Shown: positions 50,111 to 59,290, counted from the first letter of the stretch. The stretch: DNA of 64,000 nt from Pseudomonas putida (GCF_003228315.1 NZ_CP029693.1:5614501-5678500); one strand, 5' to 3'. The notes: generated from the letters alone by a model not told the origin. Made by a program: numbers and translations.

Positions 50111-50575
50111 ATGTCCTGTCGAAAGCAGCTACGCCGAATTCTATTGACTGCTGTGTTGGGATTGTCCCTGGGCGGGTGCGTGCCCTATTACGATGAGGGA
50201 GGCAGCTACTACAGTTCCGAGGTCTATACGTCGCCTGCGCCGACGTATTACTCCGGTGGCTCGTACTACTCGAACGACGGGTATTACACGCCACCTCGCC
50301 GGTATTACTCACCGCCGGCCAGGTATTACCAGCCAACCCCGCGCTACTACTATCAGCCCCGGGTTTATCAGCCATCGCCGCGCTATTACCAGCAATCGCC
50401 GCGTTACTACCAGTCGCGCCCGGACTCCCGGGCGTATCAGAACCATGGATGGGACGGTCGCAACCGTGGGAACTGGGATAACGATCACCGTGGTGGTGGA
50501 CGCAACGACAATCATGATCGGCGAGGCGACCGTAATGGACATGGCGATCATGATGACCGGGGGAATCACCGTTAA
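50111..50575 (+). CDS. Tyr/Pro-rich lipoprotein
   Basis: A 154-residue protein with lipobox LSLGGC (Cys23), then tandem YY-containing units: SYYSSEVYTSPAPTYY, RYYSPPARYYQPTPRYYYQP, PSPRYYQQSPRYYQSRP. The end is rich in Asp, Arg, Asn, His and Gly. The arrangement (signal, Tyr repeat, charged tail) parallels the 81-residue neighbour, so the two are probably paralogues. CCAGGAGG precedes the ATG. Function unknown; disordered surface protein is the best description. Confidence 0.8.
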   Translation: MSCRKQLRRILLTAVLGLSLGGCVPYYDEGGSYYSSEVYTSPAPTYYSGGSYYSNDGYYTPPRRYYSPPARYYQPTPRYYYQPRVYQPSPRYYQQSPRYYQSRPDSRAYQNHGWDGRNRGNWDNDHRGGGRNDNHDRRGDRNGHGDHDDRGNHR

Positions 50576-50597
50576 TCGGACCTGAACGCAACCTCTT

Positions 50598-50683
50598 CTG
50601 TAGGAGCGAGCCTGCTCGCGATGGAGTGTCAGTCGACACCACTGTGTCTGATACACCATCGCGAGCAGGCTCGCTCCTACAGT
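50598..50683. repeat. REPIN, GGAGCGAGCCTGCTCGCGA family
   Basis: Inverted pair CTGTAGGAGCGAGCCTGCTC / GAGCAGGCTCGCTCCTACAG between the Tyr-rich genes and the convergent hydratase gene. Confidence 0.9.
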
Positions 50684-50692
50684 TGGTTTTGT

Positions 50693-51808
50693 TCAGTACT
50701 CGGAGAGATCGGCCAGTGGATGCCGGCCTTCCCATACTTTGTGGAAATGCGCCTGCACCACCGCATCCGGCACATTGTTGATATCCGGCCAATGCCAGTG
50801 CGGTTTCTGGTCCTTGTCGATCAAACGCGCGCGTACCCCTTCGCTGAATTCCGGATGACGGCAGCAATTGAGGCTCAGGGTGTATTCCATCTGGAAAACC
50901 TGCGCCAACGACATGTGCCGGGCGCGGATGATCTGTTCCCATACCAGATGCGCGGTCAAGGGCGAGCCTTCGCTCATGGTCCGGGCGGCGCGGCCGAGCA
51001 ACATATCGGTGTGATCGCGCAGTGCGCTGATGGCTTTCCAGGCGCAGCGCACATCACTGACATCCAGCAGTTCATCGATGCGCTGGCGGCGTGGCAGCCA
51101 CTTGGCTTCCGGCATCTGCGCGGCAGCTTCCTGCTGCAGGGCCTTGAGCAGGCTGTTGAGCTGCATGGGCGTCTGCTCCTGCCAGTTCAACTGCAACAGG
51201 CCTTCGATCAGATCCTCCTGCTGGTCATCGCGCAGGAAGCGATCGGCCAGGTCCAGGTCGATCGCATCGCGACCGTTCATGTGCGCGCCGGTCAGACCGA
51301 GAAACAGGCCGAGCTTGCCGGGCAGGCGCGACAGGAACCAGCTGGCGCCGACGTCGGGGTACAGGCCGATGCTGATTTCCGGCATCGCCAATCGACTGCT
51401 CGGGGTGACAATGCGGATGCTTGCGCCCTGCAGCAGGCCCATGCCACCGCCCAGCACATAGCCATGGCCCCAGCAGATCAGCGGCTTGGGGTAGGTGTGC
51501 AGGCTGAAGTCCAGGCGATATTCCGCGTTGAAAAATTGCGCAGCCAGCGGCGGCACCTGGCCCGGGCTGGCGCGGCAGGCCTGCACTAGGCTGCGCACTT
51601 CACCGCCGGCGCAAAAGGCCTTGGCGCCGTTGCCACGCAGCAGGACGCAGACGATTTGCGGATCCTTGGCCCAGGCGCCCATCCGGTCGCGCAGGGCGTT
51701 GATCATGGGCAGGGACAGGGCGTTAAGTGATTGTTCAGCATCCAGACTGGCAATGCCGATGCGGGCGCCGTCGGTGCCGGTGAGTTCTTCGAAGTGCAGA
51801 TTCATCAT
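50693..51808 (-). CDS. Enoyl-CoA hydratase/isomerase family, 3-hydroxyisobutyryl-CoA hydrolase-like
   Basis: A 371-residue crotonase-fold enzyme. Oxyanion-hole blocks are visible as AFCAGGEVRSLVQA (about residues 66-79) and GYVLGGGMGLLQGASIRIVT (about 116-135), followed by MPEISIGLYPDVGASWFLSR. Length and the C-terminal FSEGVRARLIDKDQKPHW region match 3-hydroxyisobutyryl-CoA hydrolases of valine breakdown rather than short hydratases. Starts at 51808 and 51805 are both possible; GAGG just upstream fits the second slightly better. Confidence 0.87.
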   Translation of the reverse strand: MMNLHFEELTGTDGARIGIASLDAEQSLNALSLPMINALRDRMGAWAKDPQIVCVLLRGNGAKAFCAGGEVRSLVQACRASPGQVPPLAAQFFNAEYRLDFSLHTYPKPLICWGHGYVLGGGMGLLQGASIRIVTPSSRLAMPEISIGLYPDVGASWFLSRLPGKLGLFLGLTGAHMNGRDAIDLDLADRFLRDDQQEDLIEGLLQLNWQEQTPMQLNSLLKALQQEAAAQMPEAKWLPRRQRIDELLDVSDVRCAWKAISALRDHTDMLLGRAARTMSEGSPLTAHLVWEQIIRARHMSLAQVFQMEYTLSLNCCRHPEFSEGVRARLIDKDQKPHWHWPDINNVPDAVVQAHFHKVWEGRHPLADLSEY

Positions 51809-51937
51809 GACCTCGATCGGGAATTTGAGGGATAAGTATGATCGCTGTGTGGGAAAGTGCCGGATCCGTGTCAGATCAATTGACAAGCGCGATGGGCCTT
51901 CTTAGGGTTCGCCCCATTGTTTTTGCCGGATGTAACC

Positions 51938-52630
51938 ATGACTGCTGATGACCGTATCAAACTCGAACCGAGCTGGAAGGAGGCACTGCGTGCCGAATTC
52001 GACCGGCCCTACATGGCAGAGTTGCGTAATTTCCTGCAAGAGGAGCGGGCGGCCGGCAAGGAAATCTATCCACCAGGCCCGTTGATCTTCAACGCCCTCA
52101 ACTCGACGCCGCTGGACAAGGTCAAGGTGGTCATCCTCGGCCAGGACCCGTACCACGGCCCGGGCCAGGCCCATGGCTTGTGCTTCTCGGTGCAGCCGGG
52201 AGTGCCGACGCCGCCGTCACTGCTGAACATCTACAAGGAACTGAAACGCGACCTGAACATCGACATCCCCAACCACGGCTACCTGCAAAGCTGGGCCGAT
52301 CAGGGCGTGCTGATGCTCAATACCACCATGACCGTGGAGCGCGCCAACGCCAATGCGCACAAGGACAAGGGCTGGCAATTCTTCACCGACCGGATCATTG
52401 AAGTGGTCAGCCAGACGCAGCCGCATCTGGTGTTCATGCTGTGGGGCTCCCATGCCCAGAGCAAACAGAAGCTGATCGATGCCACCAAGCACCTGGTGCT
52501 GACCTCGGTGCATCCGTCGCCGTTGTCGGCGTATCGTGGTTTTCTGGGATGCGGGCATTTCAGCCGGACTAACAAGTTTCTGGAGCAGAATGGCGAGATG
52601 CCGATTGATTGGCGGTTACCGCCAATCTGA
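51938..52630 (+). CDS. ung: Uracil-DNA glycosylase
   Basis: A 230-residue repair enzyme. The catalytic water-activating loop GQDPYHGPGQAHGLCFSV (near residues 67-84), the NTTMTVERANANAH segment and the DNA-minor-groove loop HPSPLSAYRGFLGCGHF are all present, as in family 1 Ung. It removes uracil from DNA. ATG 51938 is used; the longer frame starts with TTG and adds only seven residues without conservation. Confidence 0.96.
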   Translation: MTADDRIKLEPSWKEALRAEFDRPYMAELRNFLQEERAAGKEIYPPGPLIFNALNSTPLDKVKVVILGQDPYHGPGQAHGLCFSVQPGVPTPPSLLNIYKELKRDLNIDIPNHGYLQSWADQGVLMLNTTMTVERANANAHKDKGWQFFTDRIIEVVSQTQPHLVFMLWGSHAQSKQKLIDATKHLVLTSVHPSPLSAYRGFLGCGHFSRTNKFLEQNGEMPIDWRLPPI

Positions 52631-52650
52631 TGCGTTGACGGGGCCGGCCC

Positions 52651-52727
52651 CTTCGCGAGCAGGCTCGCTCCCACAGTGGATTTGTGGCGTTCACAAAATC
52701 TTTGTGGGAGCGAGCCTGCTCGCGAAG
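52651..52727. repeat. REPIN with inverted polarity, CGCGAGCAGGCTCGCTCC outward
   Basis: Here the halves run CTTCGCGAGCAGGCTCGCTC then GAGCGAGCCTGCTCGCGAAG, the reverse of the usual order in this window, with CCCACA/TGTGGG next to the loop. It lies between ung and the convergent AbrB gene. Confidence 0.9.
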
Positions 52728-52740
52728 GGGGCGACTCGGT

Positions 52741-53784
52741 CTATCGGGAAGACTCAGGTTGCCGGTTCCAATACTTGAACAATGGCTCCGCCAGAAACAG
52801 CACAAACAACAGCCGCATCACCTGCATCGCCGTCACCAGCGGCACTGACAATTGCAGGGTCTCTGCCGTCAGGCTCATCTCCGCAATCCCGCCCGGCATC
52901 ATCCCCAAAGTCAGCGAGCGCAAATCCAGGTGGGTCAGGGCACTCAGGCCCAGTGCCGCCGCTGTCGCAATCAACATGGTCAACACCGTGCCGATCAGGG
53001 TTCGGCCCATGAACGAGGGCGCGCGGCGGAAAAACTGACGGTTGAAATGACAGCCCAAACCGCTGCCGATCAGCCATTGGCCGATCTGGCTGCCACCATT
53101 GGGCAGACCGATGTGCAAGTCCCAACCGATGCTCACGGCGGCACTGACCAGCAACGGTCCGAACAGCCAGGGGTTGGGTTGGCGCAGGCGTTCCCAGATC
53201 CAGGCCGCCAAGGCGCCAGCAGGAAACAGCACCGCCAGCCAGCGCCAATCGATGCTGCCGGCGTGGGAAATCGGCGCGCCGTCGCCCAACAGGTATTTGA
53301 ACGCCGCCGGCACACAGAGCACCACCACCAGCACCCGCAGGCTCTGGCCCGCCGCCACGCGGCTGAGTACCGCGCCGTTGCGGGCGCCGAGGTTGACCAT
53401 CTCCCCGGAGCCGCCGGGCATGCTGGAGAAAAACGCGGTGGCGCGATCTTCTCCGGTGCGCCGCATCAGCCAGACCCCGACCACTGCGGACAGGCTGGTG
53501 ACCAGTGCACCGAAGAAGATCAGACCGAAATGACTCAGCACCTGCTCCATCACCAGCGGGGTGAAGTGCAGGCCAATACCGATACCGACAATCCACTGGC
53601 CACACTTGCGGCCGCCAGGGATTTCCGCCAATTGCCAGGGGGTCAGGCAGCGCACCAGGATGATCGCCAGCAACGAGCCGACCATCCATGGCAGCGGCCA
53701 GCCGACCTGACTGGCGAGGTAACCGCCCAGCGCGCCGACCAGCGGCGTACCCCACCAGGCGTTGAAGGGTGTTCGATCAGACAT
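52741..53784 (-). CDS. AbrB family membrane protein (ammonia-monooxygenase-like)
   Basis: A 347-residue inner-membrane protein with about ten helices and an internal duplication: GALGGYLASQVGWPLPWMVG near the start and GSLAIILVR-type text repeats in the second half (DLRSLTLGMMPGGIAEMSLT). Related proteins are annotated as AbrB or ammonia monooxygenase, but they look like carriers. Its start overlaps the tctA stop by 8 bases, and it is last in the tctC-tctB-tctA transcript, so a helper or export role with this transporter is inferred. Confidence 0.85.
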   Translation of the reverse strand: MSDRTPFNAWWGTPLVGALGGYLASQVGWPLPWMVGSLLAIILVRCLTPWQLAEIPGGRKCGQWIVGIGIGLHFTPLVMEQVLSHFGLIFFGALVTSLSAVVGVWLMRRTGEDRATAFFSSMPGGSGEMVNLGARNGAVLSRVAAGQSLRVLVVVLCVPAAFKYLLGDGAPISHAGSIDWRWLAVLFPAGALAAWIWERLRQPNPWLFGPLLVSAAVSIGWDLHIGLPNGGSQIGQWLIGSGLGCHFNRQFFRRAPSFMGRTLIGTVLTMLIATAAALGLSALTHLDLRSLTLGMMPGGIAEMSLTAETLQLSVPLVTAMQVMRLLFVLFLAEPLFKYWNRQPESSR

Positions 53785-55291
53785 CGGCAATAGCGCGCCG
53801 CGCAACCGAACGTTTGCGCCAGATTCGCAGCAATGGCACCAGCAGCATGATCACGGTCAGTACCCAGACACCGAAGGTGATCGGGCTCGACCAGAGGATC
53901 TCCAGCGCACCGTTGGAAATCGACAGCGCACGACGCAGGTTCTGCTCCATCAGACCGCCGAGGATGAACCCCAGCAGCACCGGCGACAGCGGGAAATCCA
54001 GCTTGCGCAGGATGTAGCCGAAGATGCCGATGCCAACCATCAGGAACAGGTCGAAGGTGGTGGCGTGCACCGCGTAGACGCCGATCCCGGTGATGATCGC
54101 GATCACCGGCACCAGTGCCCAGTTCGGCACGGCGAGGATGCGGGTGAAGATGCGGATCATCGGGATGTTGAGGATCACCAGCATGATGTTGGCGATGAAC
54201 AACGAAGCGATCAGGCCCCAGACGATGTCCGGTTGCTGCTGGAACAACAGCGGGCCCGGTGTGATGTTGTACAGCGACAGGGCGCCGATCATCACTGCCG
54301 TGGTGCCCGAACCCGGAACGCCGAGGGTCAGCATCGGCACCAGCGCGCCGCAAGCCGAAGCGCCGATGGCGGTTTCCGGGGCGGCCAGGCCGCGCATGTC
54401 GCCCTGGCCGAAGGTGCCCTTGGTGCCGGCGATGCGTTTTTCGGTCATGTAGGCCACGGCGCTGGCGAGGGTCGCGCCCGCACCGGGCAGCACGCCCATG
54501 ATGAAACCGAACACACCGCAACGGATGTTCACCACGAACACCGCCGAAGCTTCCTTGAGGTTGAACATCATGCGCCCGGTGGCTTTCACCGCTTCCTGGC
54601 CGCGATGGGTTTTTTCCAGCAGCAGGAGGATTTCGCTGATGGAGAACAGACCCAGCACCAGCACCACGAACTGAATGCCGTCGGTGAGGTGGATGTTGTC
54701 GCCGGTGAAGCGGTAAACACCGCTGTTGGCGTCGATGCCCACCGTCGACAGGAACAGGCCGATCAGCGCGGCGATGAAGGTTTTCAGCGGGCGATCACCG
54801 GCCATGCCGCCCAGGCAGACAATCGCAAACACCATCAACACGAAGTATTCCGCCGGGCCGAAGGCAATCGCCCATTTCGCCAGCAGCGGGGCGAACAGCA
54901 CCATGCCGCAGGTGGCGATGAAGGCGCCGATGAACGAACTCCAGGCCGACAGCGACAACGCGACACCGGCCAGGCCTTTGCGGGCCATCGGATAACCATC
55001 GAGGGTGGTCATGACGGTGGAGGCTTCGCCGGGAATGTTCAGCAGGATCGAGCTGATCCGGCCGCCGTATTCGCAACCCAGGTACACCGCCGCCAGCAGG
55101 ATCAGCGCCGATTCCGGTGGCAGGCCGAGGGCGAAGGCGATGGGGATCAGCAATGCCACGCCGTTGATCGGGCCCAGGCCCGGCAGCAGGCCGACGACGG
55201 TGCCGATCAGGGTGCCGGTCAGGGCCGTCACCAGGTTGTAAGGGCTCAGCGCGACGCCGAAACCCTGACCCAAATAACCAAGCGTATCCAT
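53777..55291 (-). CDS. tctA: Tripartite tricarboxylate transporter, large permease TctA
   Basis: A 504-residue protein with about twelve helices. Family text includes GTLIGTVVGLLPGLGPINGV (near 25-45), SILLNIPGEASTVMTTLDGYPMARKG and GVLPGAGATLASAVAYMTEK. It is the main membrane part of the TctABC secondary transporter for citrate or other carboxylates. It begins one base after the tctB stop and overlaps the AbrB gene. Confidence 0.94.
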   Translation of the reverse strand: MDTLGYLGQGFGVALSPYNLVTALTGTLIGTVVGLLPGLGPINGVALLIPIAFALGLPPESALILLAAVYLGCEYGGRISSILLNIPGEASTVMTTLDGYPMARKGLAGVALSLSAWSSFIGAFIATCGMVLFAPLLAKWAIAFGPAEYFVLMVFAIVCLGGMAGDRPLKTFIAALIGLFLSTVGIDANSGVYRFTGDNIHLTDGIQFVVLVLGLFSISEILLLLEKTHRGQEAVKATGRMMFNLKEASAVFVVNIRCGVFGFIMGVLPGAGATLASAVAYMTEKRIAGTKGTFGQGDMRGLAAPETAIGASACGALVPMLTLGVPGSGTTAVMIGALSLYNITPGPLLFQQQPDIVWGLIASLFIANIMLVILNIPMIRIFTRILAVPNWALVPVIAIITGIGVYAVHATTFDLFLMVGIGIFGYILRKLDFPLSPVLLGFILGGLMEQNLRRALSISNGALEILWSSPITFGVWVLTVIMLLVPLLRIWRKRSVARRAIADV

Positions 55292-55292
55292 A

Positions 55293-55751
55293 TCAGTTCT
55301 CCAGAACGTCGAGCAGGCCCAGGGGCAGCGGCACGTCCATCAACTTGTCGAACAGCAGGTACAGACCCACCGCCATCAGCGTGGTGACCACGATGCTGGG
55401 CAACCAGCGACCGCCATACAGACGGGCCATGGGGATGCCGATCAAGATGCTGCTGAGGATGAAACCCAGGGGCTCGAACAGCCCGGCGAAGATCAACAGC
55501 AGCACGACGCAGAGGCCGATCTTGTTCAGGGTTTCACGGTCGAGTTTCGGGTCGTCTTCGCTGTGCACGATGGGTGTCGGGCGAAACGCCATGTACAGCA
55601 GCGCGCAGCCCATCAGCCCGAGCATCAACAATGGAAAGGCCCGAGGCCCCACCGGTTCGTAGGAATATTCGGCCTGGTAGGGCCATGCCATCAGTGCCAG
55701 CCCCAGGCAGACCAGAAGCAGCACCGAAGCGAAAATGCGTTGTAAGAGCAT
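55293..55751 (-). CDS. tctB: Tripartite tricarboxylate transporter, small permease TctB
   Basis: A 152-residue protein with four helices and the TctB text VGPRAFPLLMLGLMGCALLY and FEPLGFILSSILIGIPMARLYG. The start at 55751 has AGGAG eight bases before it; a longer frame upstream is rejected. It lies between tctC and tctA as in the reference operons. Confidence 0.9.
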   Translation of the reverse strand: MLLQRIFASVLLLVCLGLALMAWPYQAEYSYEPVGPRAFPLLMLGLMGCALLYMAFRPTPIVHSEDDPKLDRETLNKIGLCVVLLLIFAGLFEPLGFILSSILIGIPMARLYGGRWLPSIVVTTLMAVGLYLLFDKLMDVPLPLGLLDVLEN

Positions 55752-55765
55752 GAGGAACTCCTGTG

Positions 55766-55792
55766 CCACGGCCCCGCGAAACGGGGCCGTGG
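55766..55792 (-). other. Strong stem-loop between tctC and tctB
   Basis: CCACGGCCCCG and CGGGGCCGTGG pair over 11 bp around CGAAA. No T-run follows. It probably reduces read-through or protects the tctC end of the message, so that the binding protein is made in excess over the membrane parts. Confidence 0.6.
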
Positions 55793-55809
55793 CCGCTAGA
55801 CAGAGGCGA

Positions 55810-56787
55810 TCACTGGATCAGGCCGAACTCTTTGGCCAGCACTTTGTAGTCTGCTACCTGCTTCTTCACGTAGGTGTCCAGCTCCGGGCCGGTCATGGCG
55901 AACGGGAACAGCTCACGCTGGTCGCGCAGCTTGGCGAACTCTTCGGAGGCCAGCAGTTTGTCGAAGGAGGCTTTCCACCAGGCGTAGTCCTCGTCGCTGA
56001 CTTTCGGCCCGAGGTAGAAGCCGCGCACCACTGGCCAGACGATGTCGTAGCCCTGCTCGCGGGCGGTCGGAATGTCTTTCATCTCCGGCTCGTCCAGGCG
56101 CTTGTCGGCGAACACCGCCAGCAGACGCATGTCACCGCTCAGGATGTGCGGCATGGAGTCGGAGATGTCGGTGCTGCCGACCTGGATGTGACCGCCGAGC
56201 AGGGCGGTGGCGATTTCACCGCCGCCTTCGAGGGCGACGTAACGCAAGTCGCGCGGGTTGATGCCGGCAGCCTTGGCGATCAGTGCGGTCTGCATCCAGT
56301 CCTGGCTGCCGACGGTGCCGCCGGAGCCGATCACCACTTTGCTCGGATCTTTCTTCAGCGCCTGTACCAGATCGTCGAGGTTCTTGTAGGGCGAATCGCT
56401 TTTCACCGCGATGGCACCGTAGCTGGTACCGACGGCCGCCAGCCAGCGTACGTTGGTTTCATCGAAGCGACCGAACTTGCCTTGTGCCAGGTTCAACAGC
56501 GAACCGCTGGACCAGGCCACCAGGGTGCCGGCATCCGCCGGGCGCTGGGCGACCACCGCGTTGTAGGCCACCGCGCCGACACCGCCGGGCATGTAGGTCA
56601 CGCGCATCGGTTTGGTCAGCAGTTTTTCGTTAACCAGCGCGCTTTGCGCCAGTTTGCAGGTCAGGTCGAAACCGCCGCCGGGCGAGGCTGGGGCGATGCA
56701 TTCCGGGCGTTTCGGCTCGGCCATCAGTTGGCCGGCAAACAGCACGCAGCTGGCGGCGAGGGCGAAACGGCGCAGTGATCGATTCAT
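55810..56787 (-). CDS. tctC: Tripartite tricarboxylate transporter, binding protein TctC
   Basis: A 325-residue periplasmic protein with signal peptide MNRSLRRFALAASCVLFAGQ (cleavage near LMA-EP). The start of the mature protein, CIAPASPGGGFDLTCKLAQS, forms the carboxylate-binding loop of the family, and IGSGGTVGSQDWMQTALIAK the second. AAGGAG precedes the ATG at 56787. It is first in the leftward operon and divergent from tctD-tctE, which should control it. Confidence 0.93.
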   Translation of the reverse strand: MNRSLRRFALAASCVLFAGQLMAEPKRPECIAPASPGGGFDLTCKLAQSALVNEKLLTKPMRVTYMPGGVGAVAYNAVVAQRPADAGTLVAWSSGSLLNLAQGKFGRFDETNVRWLAAVGTSYGAIAVKSDSPYKNLDDLVQALKKDPSKVVIGSGGTVGSQDWMQTALIAKAAGINPRDLRYVALEGGGEIATALLGGHIQVGSTDISDSMPHILSGDMRLLAVFADKRLDEPEMKDIPTAREQGYDIVWPVVRGFYLGPKVSDEDYAWWKASFDKLLASEEFAKLRDQRELFPFAMTGPELDTYVKKQVADYKVLAKEFGLIQ

Positions 56788-57221
56788 TTTCTGTGTCTCC
56801 TTCGGAGTTATTGTTTTTTGGGACGATTCAGATGCGACGATTTCGCGCGGCGCCGTCGTGTACCTGCCTGAAGAGGCAGAACGACAGGCGGCCGGCTTCG
56901 GCGCTGGCAAGGGTAAACATCGGATGTGGCGGGGGAGGGCAAGCCTGGGGCTGTGTGGGCAGCATGCTGCAGTACCTCGGTTATTGTTCTTATGGCGAAA
57001 ACGCTTCATGGCGTTTTTCGGGCGCTACATTCAAAAAACAGAGAGCAAAAGGCGGGTGGAATATTCAGGTCGAAACATTCCTATCCCGACTCTAACCAGC
57101 GAACCTTTCGCTAACCTTTCATCGGGCTTTCAAGGTTTTTCGGGCTTCACAGCGGCGGATGCCGCTGTAAACTCCGCGCCAAAGAGTGGCGTCGACCATT
57201 CCCTGAACGAGGTAACTATCC
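56788..57221. promoter_or_regulatory. Divergent tctC / tctD control region
   Basis: No gene is supported in these 434 bp. AACCTTTC occurs twice at 57102-57109 and 57113-57120, an 11-bp direct-repeat spacing typical of OmpR-type response regulator sites. They are close to tctD (102-120 bp upstream), and 315 bp from tctC, so one region may control both directions. Confidence 0.45.
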
Positions 57222-57893
57222 ATGCGTGTCCTGCTCGTCGAAGACCATCTGCAGCTCGCCGAAAGCGTTGCCCAGGCGCTCAAGAGCACCGGTCTGACCG
57301 TGGATGTGCTGCACGATGGCGTGGCGGCCGATCTGGCGCTGGGCAGCGAGGATTACGCCATGGCGATCCTCGATGTCGGCTTGCCGCGCATGGATGGTTT
57401 TGAAGTGCTGGCACGCTTGCGCGCACGGGGCAAGAACCTGCCGGTGCTGATGCTGACCGCGCGCAGCGACGTCAAGGATCGTGTCCATGGCCTCAACCTT
57501 GGCGCCGACGATTACCTGGCCAAGCCTTTTGAACTCACTGAACTCGAAGCCCGGGTCAAGGCGTTGTTGCGTCGCAGTGTGCTGGGTGGCGAGCGCATGC
57601 AGCGCTGCGGCGTGCTGGCGTATGACCTCGACACGCGGCGCTTCACCCTGGGTGAAGAACTGCTGACCCTGACGTCTCGCGAGCAGGCAGTGCTCGAAGC
57701 CTTGATCGCCCGCCCCGGTCGAGTCATGAGCAAGGAACAATTGGCCTCTCAGGTCTTCGGCCTCGATGAAGAGGCCAGTCCCGATGCCATCGAAATCTAC
57801 GTGCATCGCTTGCGCAAGAAACTCGACGGGCAGTCGGTGGCCATCGTGACTTTCCGGGGTCTCGGTTACTTGCTGGAAAGCCGCGATGCATAA
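57222..57893 (+). CDS. tctD: Response regulator TctD, OmpR family
   Basis: A 223-residue regulator: receiver domain (about 1-115) with phospho-acceptor Asp51 in AILDVGLPRMDG and Lys in DYLAKPFELTEL, then a winged helix DNA-binding domain (about 125-220, LTSREQAVLEALIARPGRVM, DAIEIYVHRLRKKL). It activates tricarboxylate transport genes in relatives. The stop overlaps tctE by 8 bases. Confidence 0.93.
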   Translation: MRVLLVEDHLQLAESVAQALKSTGLTVDVLHDGVAADLALGSEDYAMAILDVGLPRMDGFEVLARLRARGKNLPVLMLTARSDVKDRVHGLNLGADDYLAKPFELTELEARVKALLRRSVLGGERMQRCGVLAYDLDTRRFTLGEELLTLTSREQAVLEALIARPGRVMSKEQLASQVFGLDEEASPDAIEIYVHRLRKKLDGQSVAIVTFRGLGYLLESRDA

Positions 57894-59274
57894 GCCCAGC
57901 AGCCTGCGCTGGCGCTTGCTGTGGAACCTGGCGCTGTTGCTGGTGGTATTGATGCTGGCCAGCGGCTTGAGCGCCTACTGGAACGGTCGCGAAGCGGCGG
58001 ATACTGCTTACGACCGAACCCTGCTCGCGTCGGCGCGGACCATTGCCGCCGGCGTTACCCAGCGTGACGGCACATTGAGCGCCGATGTGCCTTATGTGGC
58101 GCTTGATACCTTCGCCTACGACAGTGCCGGGCGGATTTTCTATCTGGTCAACGACATCAACCAGAAACTGATTTCCGGATACGAAAACCTGCCGCCACCA
58201 CCGCCGGGGACGCCGCGTACCGATGACTATCCAGCGCTGGCGCGGTTCTACAACGCGACCTATCAAGGCCAGAATGTTCGTGTGGTCAGTCTGCTCAAGC
58301 CCGTCAGTGAGCCGAACATGAACGGCATGGCGGAAATCCGCGTGGCGGAAACCGATGAGGCTCGCGTGAGCATGGCCCGCAGCCTGGCGGCGGACACTTT
58401 GCTGCGTCTGGGAATGCTCGCCGTAGGGGCGCTGATGATTGTGTGGTTTGCAGTGAGTGCGGCCTTGCGTCCGCTGGAGCGTTTGCGCACGGCGGTGGAA
58501 GAGCGGCAGCCGGATGACTTGCGTGCTTTGCCCTTGGTGGAAGTCCAGCACGAGTTGTGGCCGCTGGTGCGCGCGCTCAATCACTTTACCGAACGCCTTC
58601 GCGGGCAATTCGAGCGTCAGGCACAGTTCATTGCCGATGCCGCCCATGAACTGCGCACGCCGCTGGCGGCGCTCAAGGCGCGACTGGAACTGGGCTTGCG
58701 CTCGACCGAGCCGCAAACCTGGCGCGAGACTCTGGAAACCGCAGCCCAGGGAACCGATCGCCTGACTCATCTGGCCAATCAATTGCTCTCGCTGGCGCGG
58801 GTCGAAAATGGCGCGCGGGCGATTGCCGAGGGTGGTGCGCAGTTGCTGGACTTGAGTCAGTTGGCGCGGGAGCTGGGCATGGCCATGGCGCCGCTGGCCC
58901 ATAAGCGCGGCGTGGCGTTGGCGCTGGAGGCCGACGAACCGGTCTGGCTGCGGGGCGAACCGACCTTGTTGAACGAGCTGTTGAGCAATCTGGTGGATAA
59001 CGCCCTGGCTCATACGCCACCGGGCGGCAATGTGATTCTGCGGGTGACGGCGCCGGCTGTGCTGGAGGTTGAGGACGACGGGCCGGGCATTCCTCTTGAT
59101 GAGCGGGATCGGGTGTTCGAACGCTTCTACCGACGCAATCAACACGTGGCCGGCTCAGGCCTGGGGTTGGCCATTGTCGGGGAAATCTGCCGCGCGCATC
59201 TGGCGCAGATCAGCCTGCACGATGGTGAGCAGGCGGGGTTGAAAGTGCGGGTGAGTTTCGTTGCCGGGGAGTGA
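57886..59274 (+). CDS. tctE: Sensor histidine kinase TctE
   Basis: A 462-residue inner-membrane kinase. Helices at about residues 12-30 and 175-198 frame a periplasmic sensor (about 35-165). The H box is ADAAHELRTPLAALKARLEL, the N box LLSNLVDNALAHTPPGG, followed by DDGPGIP and GSGLGLAIVGEI. It should sense the transported carboxylate and phosphorylate TctD. Confidence 0.93.
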   Translation: MHKPSSLRWRLLWNLALLLVVLMLASGLSAYWNGREAADTAYDRTLLASARTIAAGVTQRDGTLSADVPYVALDTFAYDSAGRIFYLVNDINQKLISGYENLPPPPPGTPRTDDYPALARFYNATYQGQNVRVVSLLKPVSEPNMNGMAEIRVAETDEARVSMARSLAADTLLRLGMLAVGALMIVWFAVSAALRPLERLRTAVEERQPDDLRALPLVEVQHELWPLVRALNHFTERLRGQFERQAQFIADAAHELRTPLAALKARLELGLRSTEPQTWRETLETAAQGTDRLTHLANQLLSLARVENGARAIAEGGAQLLDLSQLARELGMAMAPLAHKRGVALALEADEPVWLRGEPTLLNELLSNLVDNALAHTPPGGNVILRVTAPAVLEVEDDGPGIPLDERDRVFERFYRRNQHVAGSGLGLAIVGEICRAHLAQISLHDGEQAGLKVRVSFVAGE

Positions 59275-59290
59275 TATTGACTGGACTGGC

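Noticed and set aside
53762..55387. 541-residue rightward frame opposite tctA
   Set aside because: Antisense to TctA with His/Gln/Arg/Asp-rich text and no domain.
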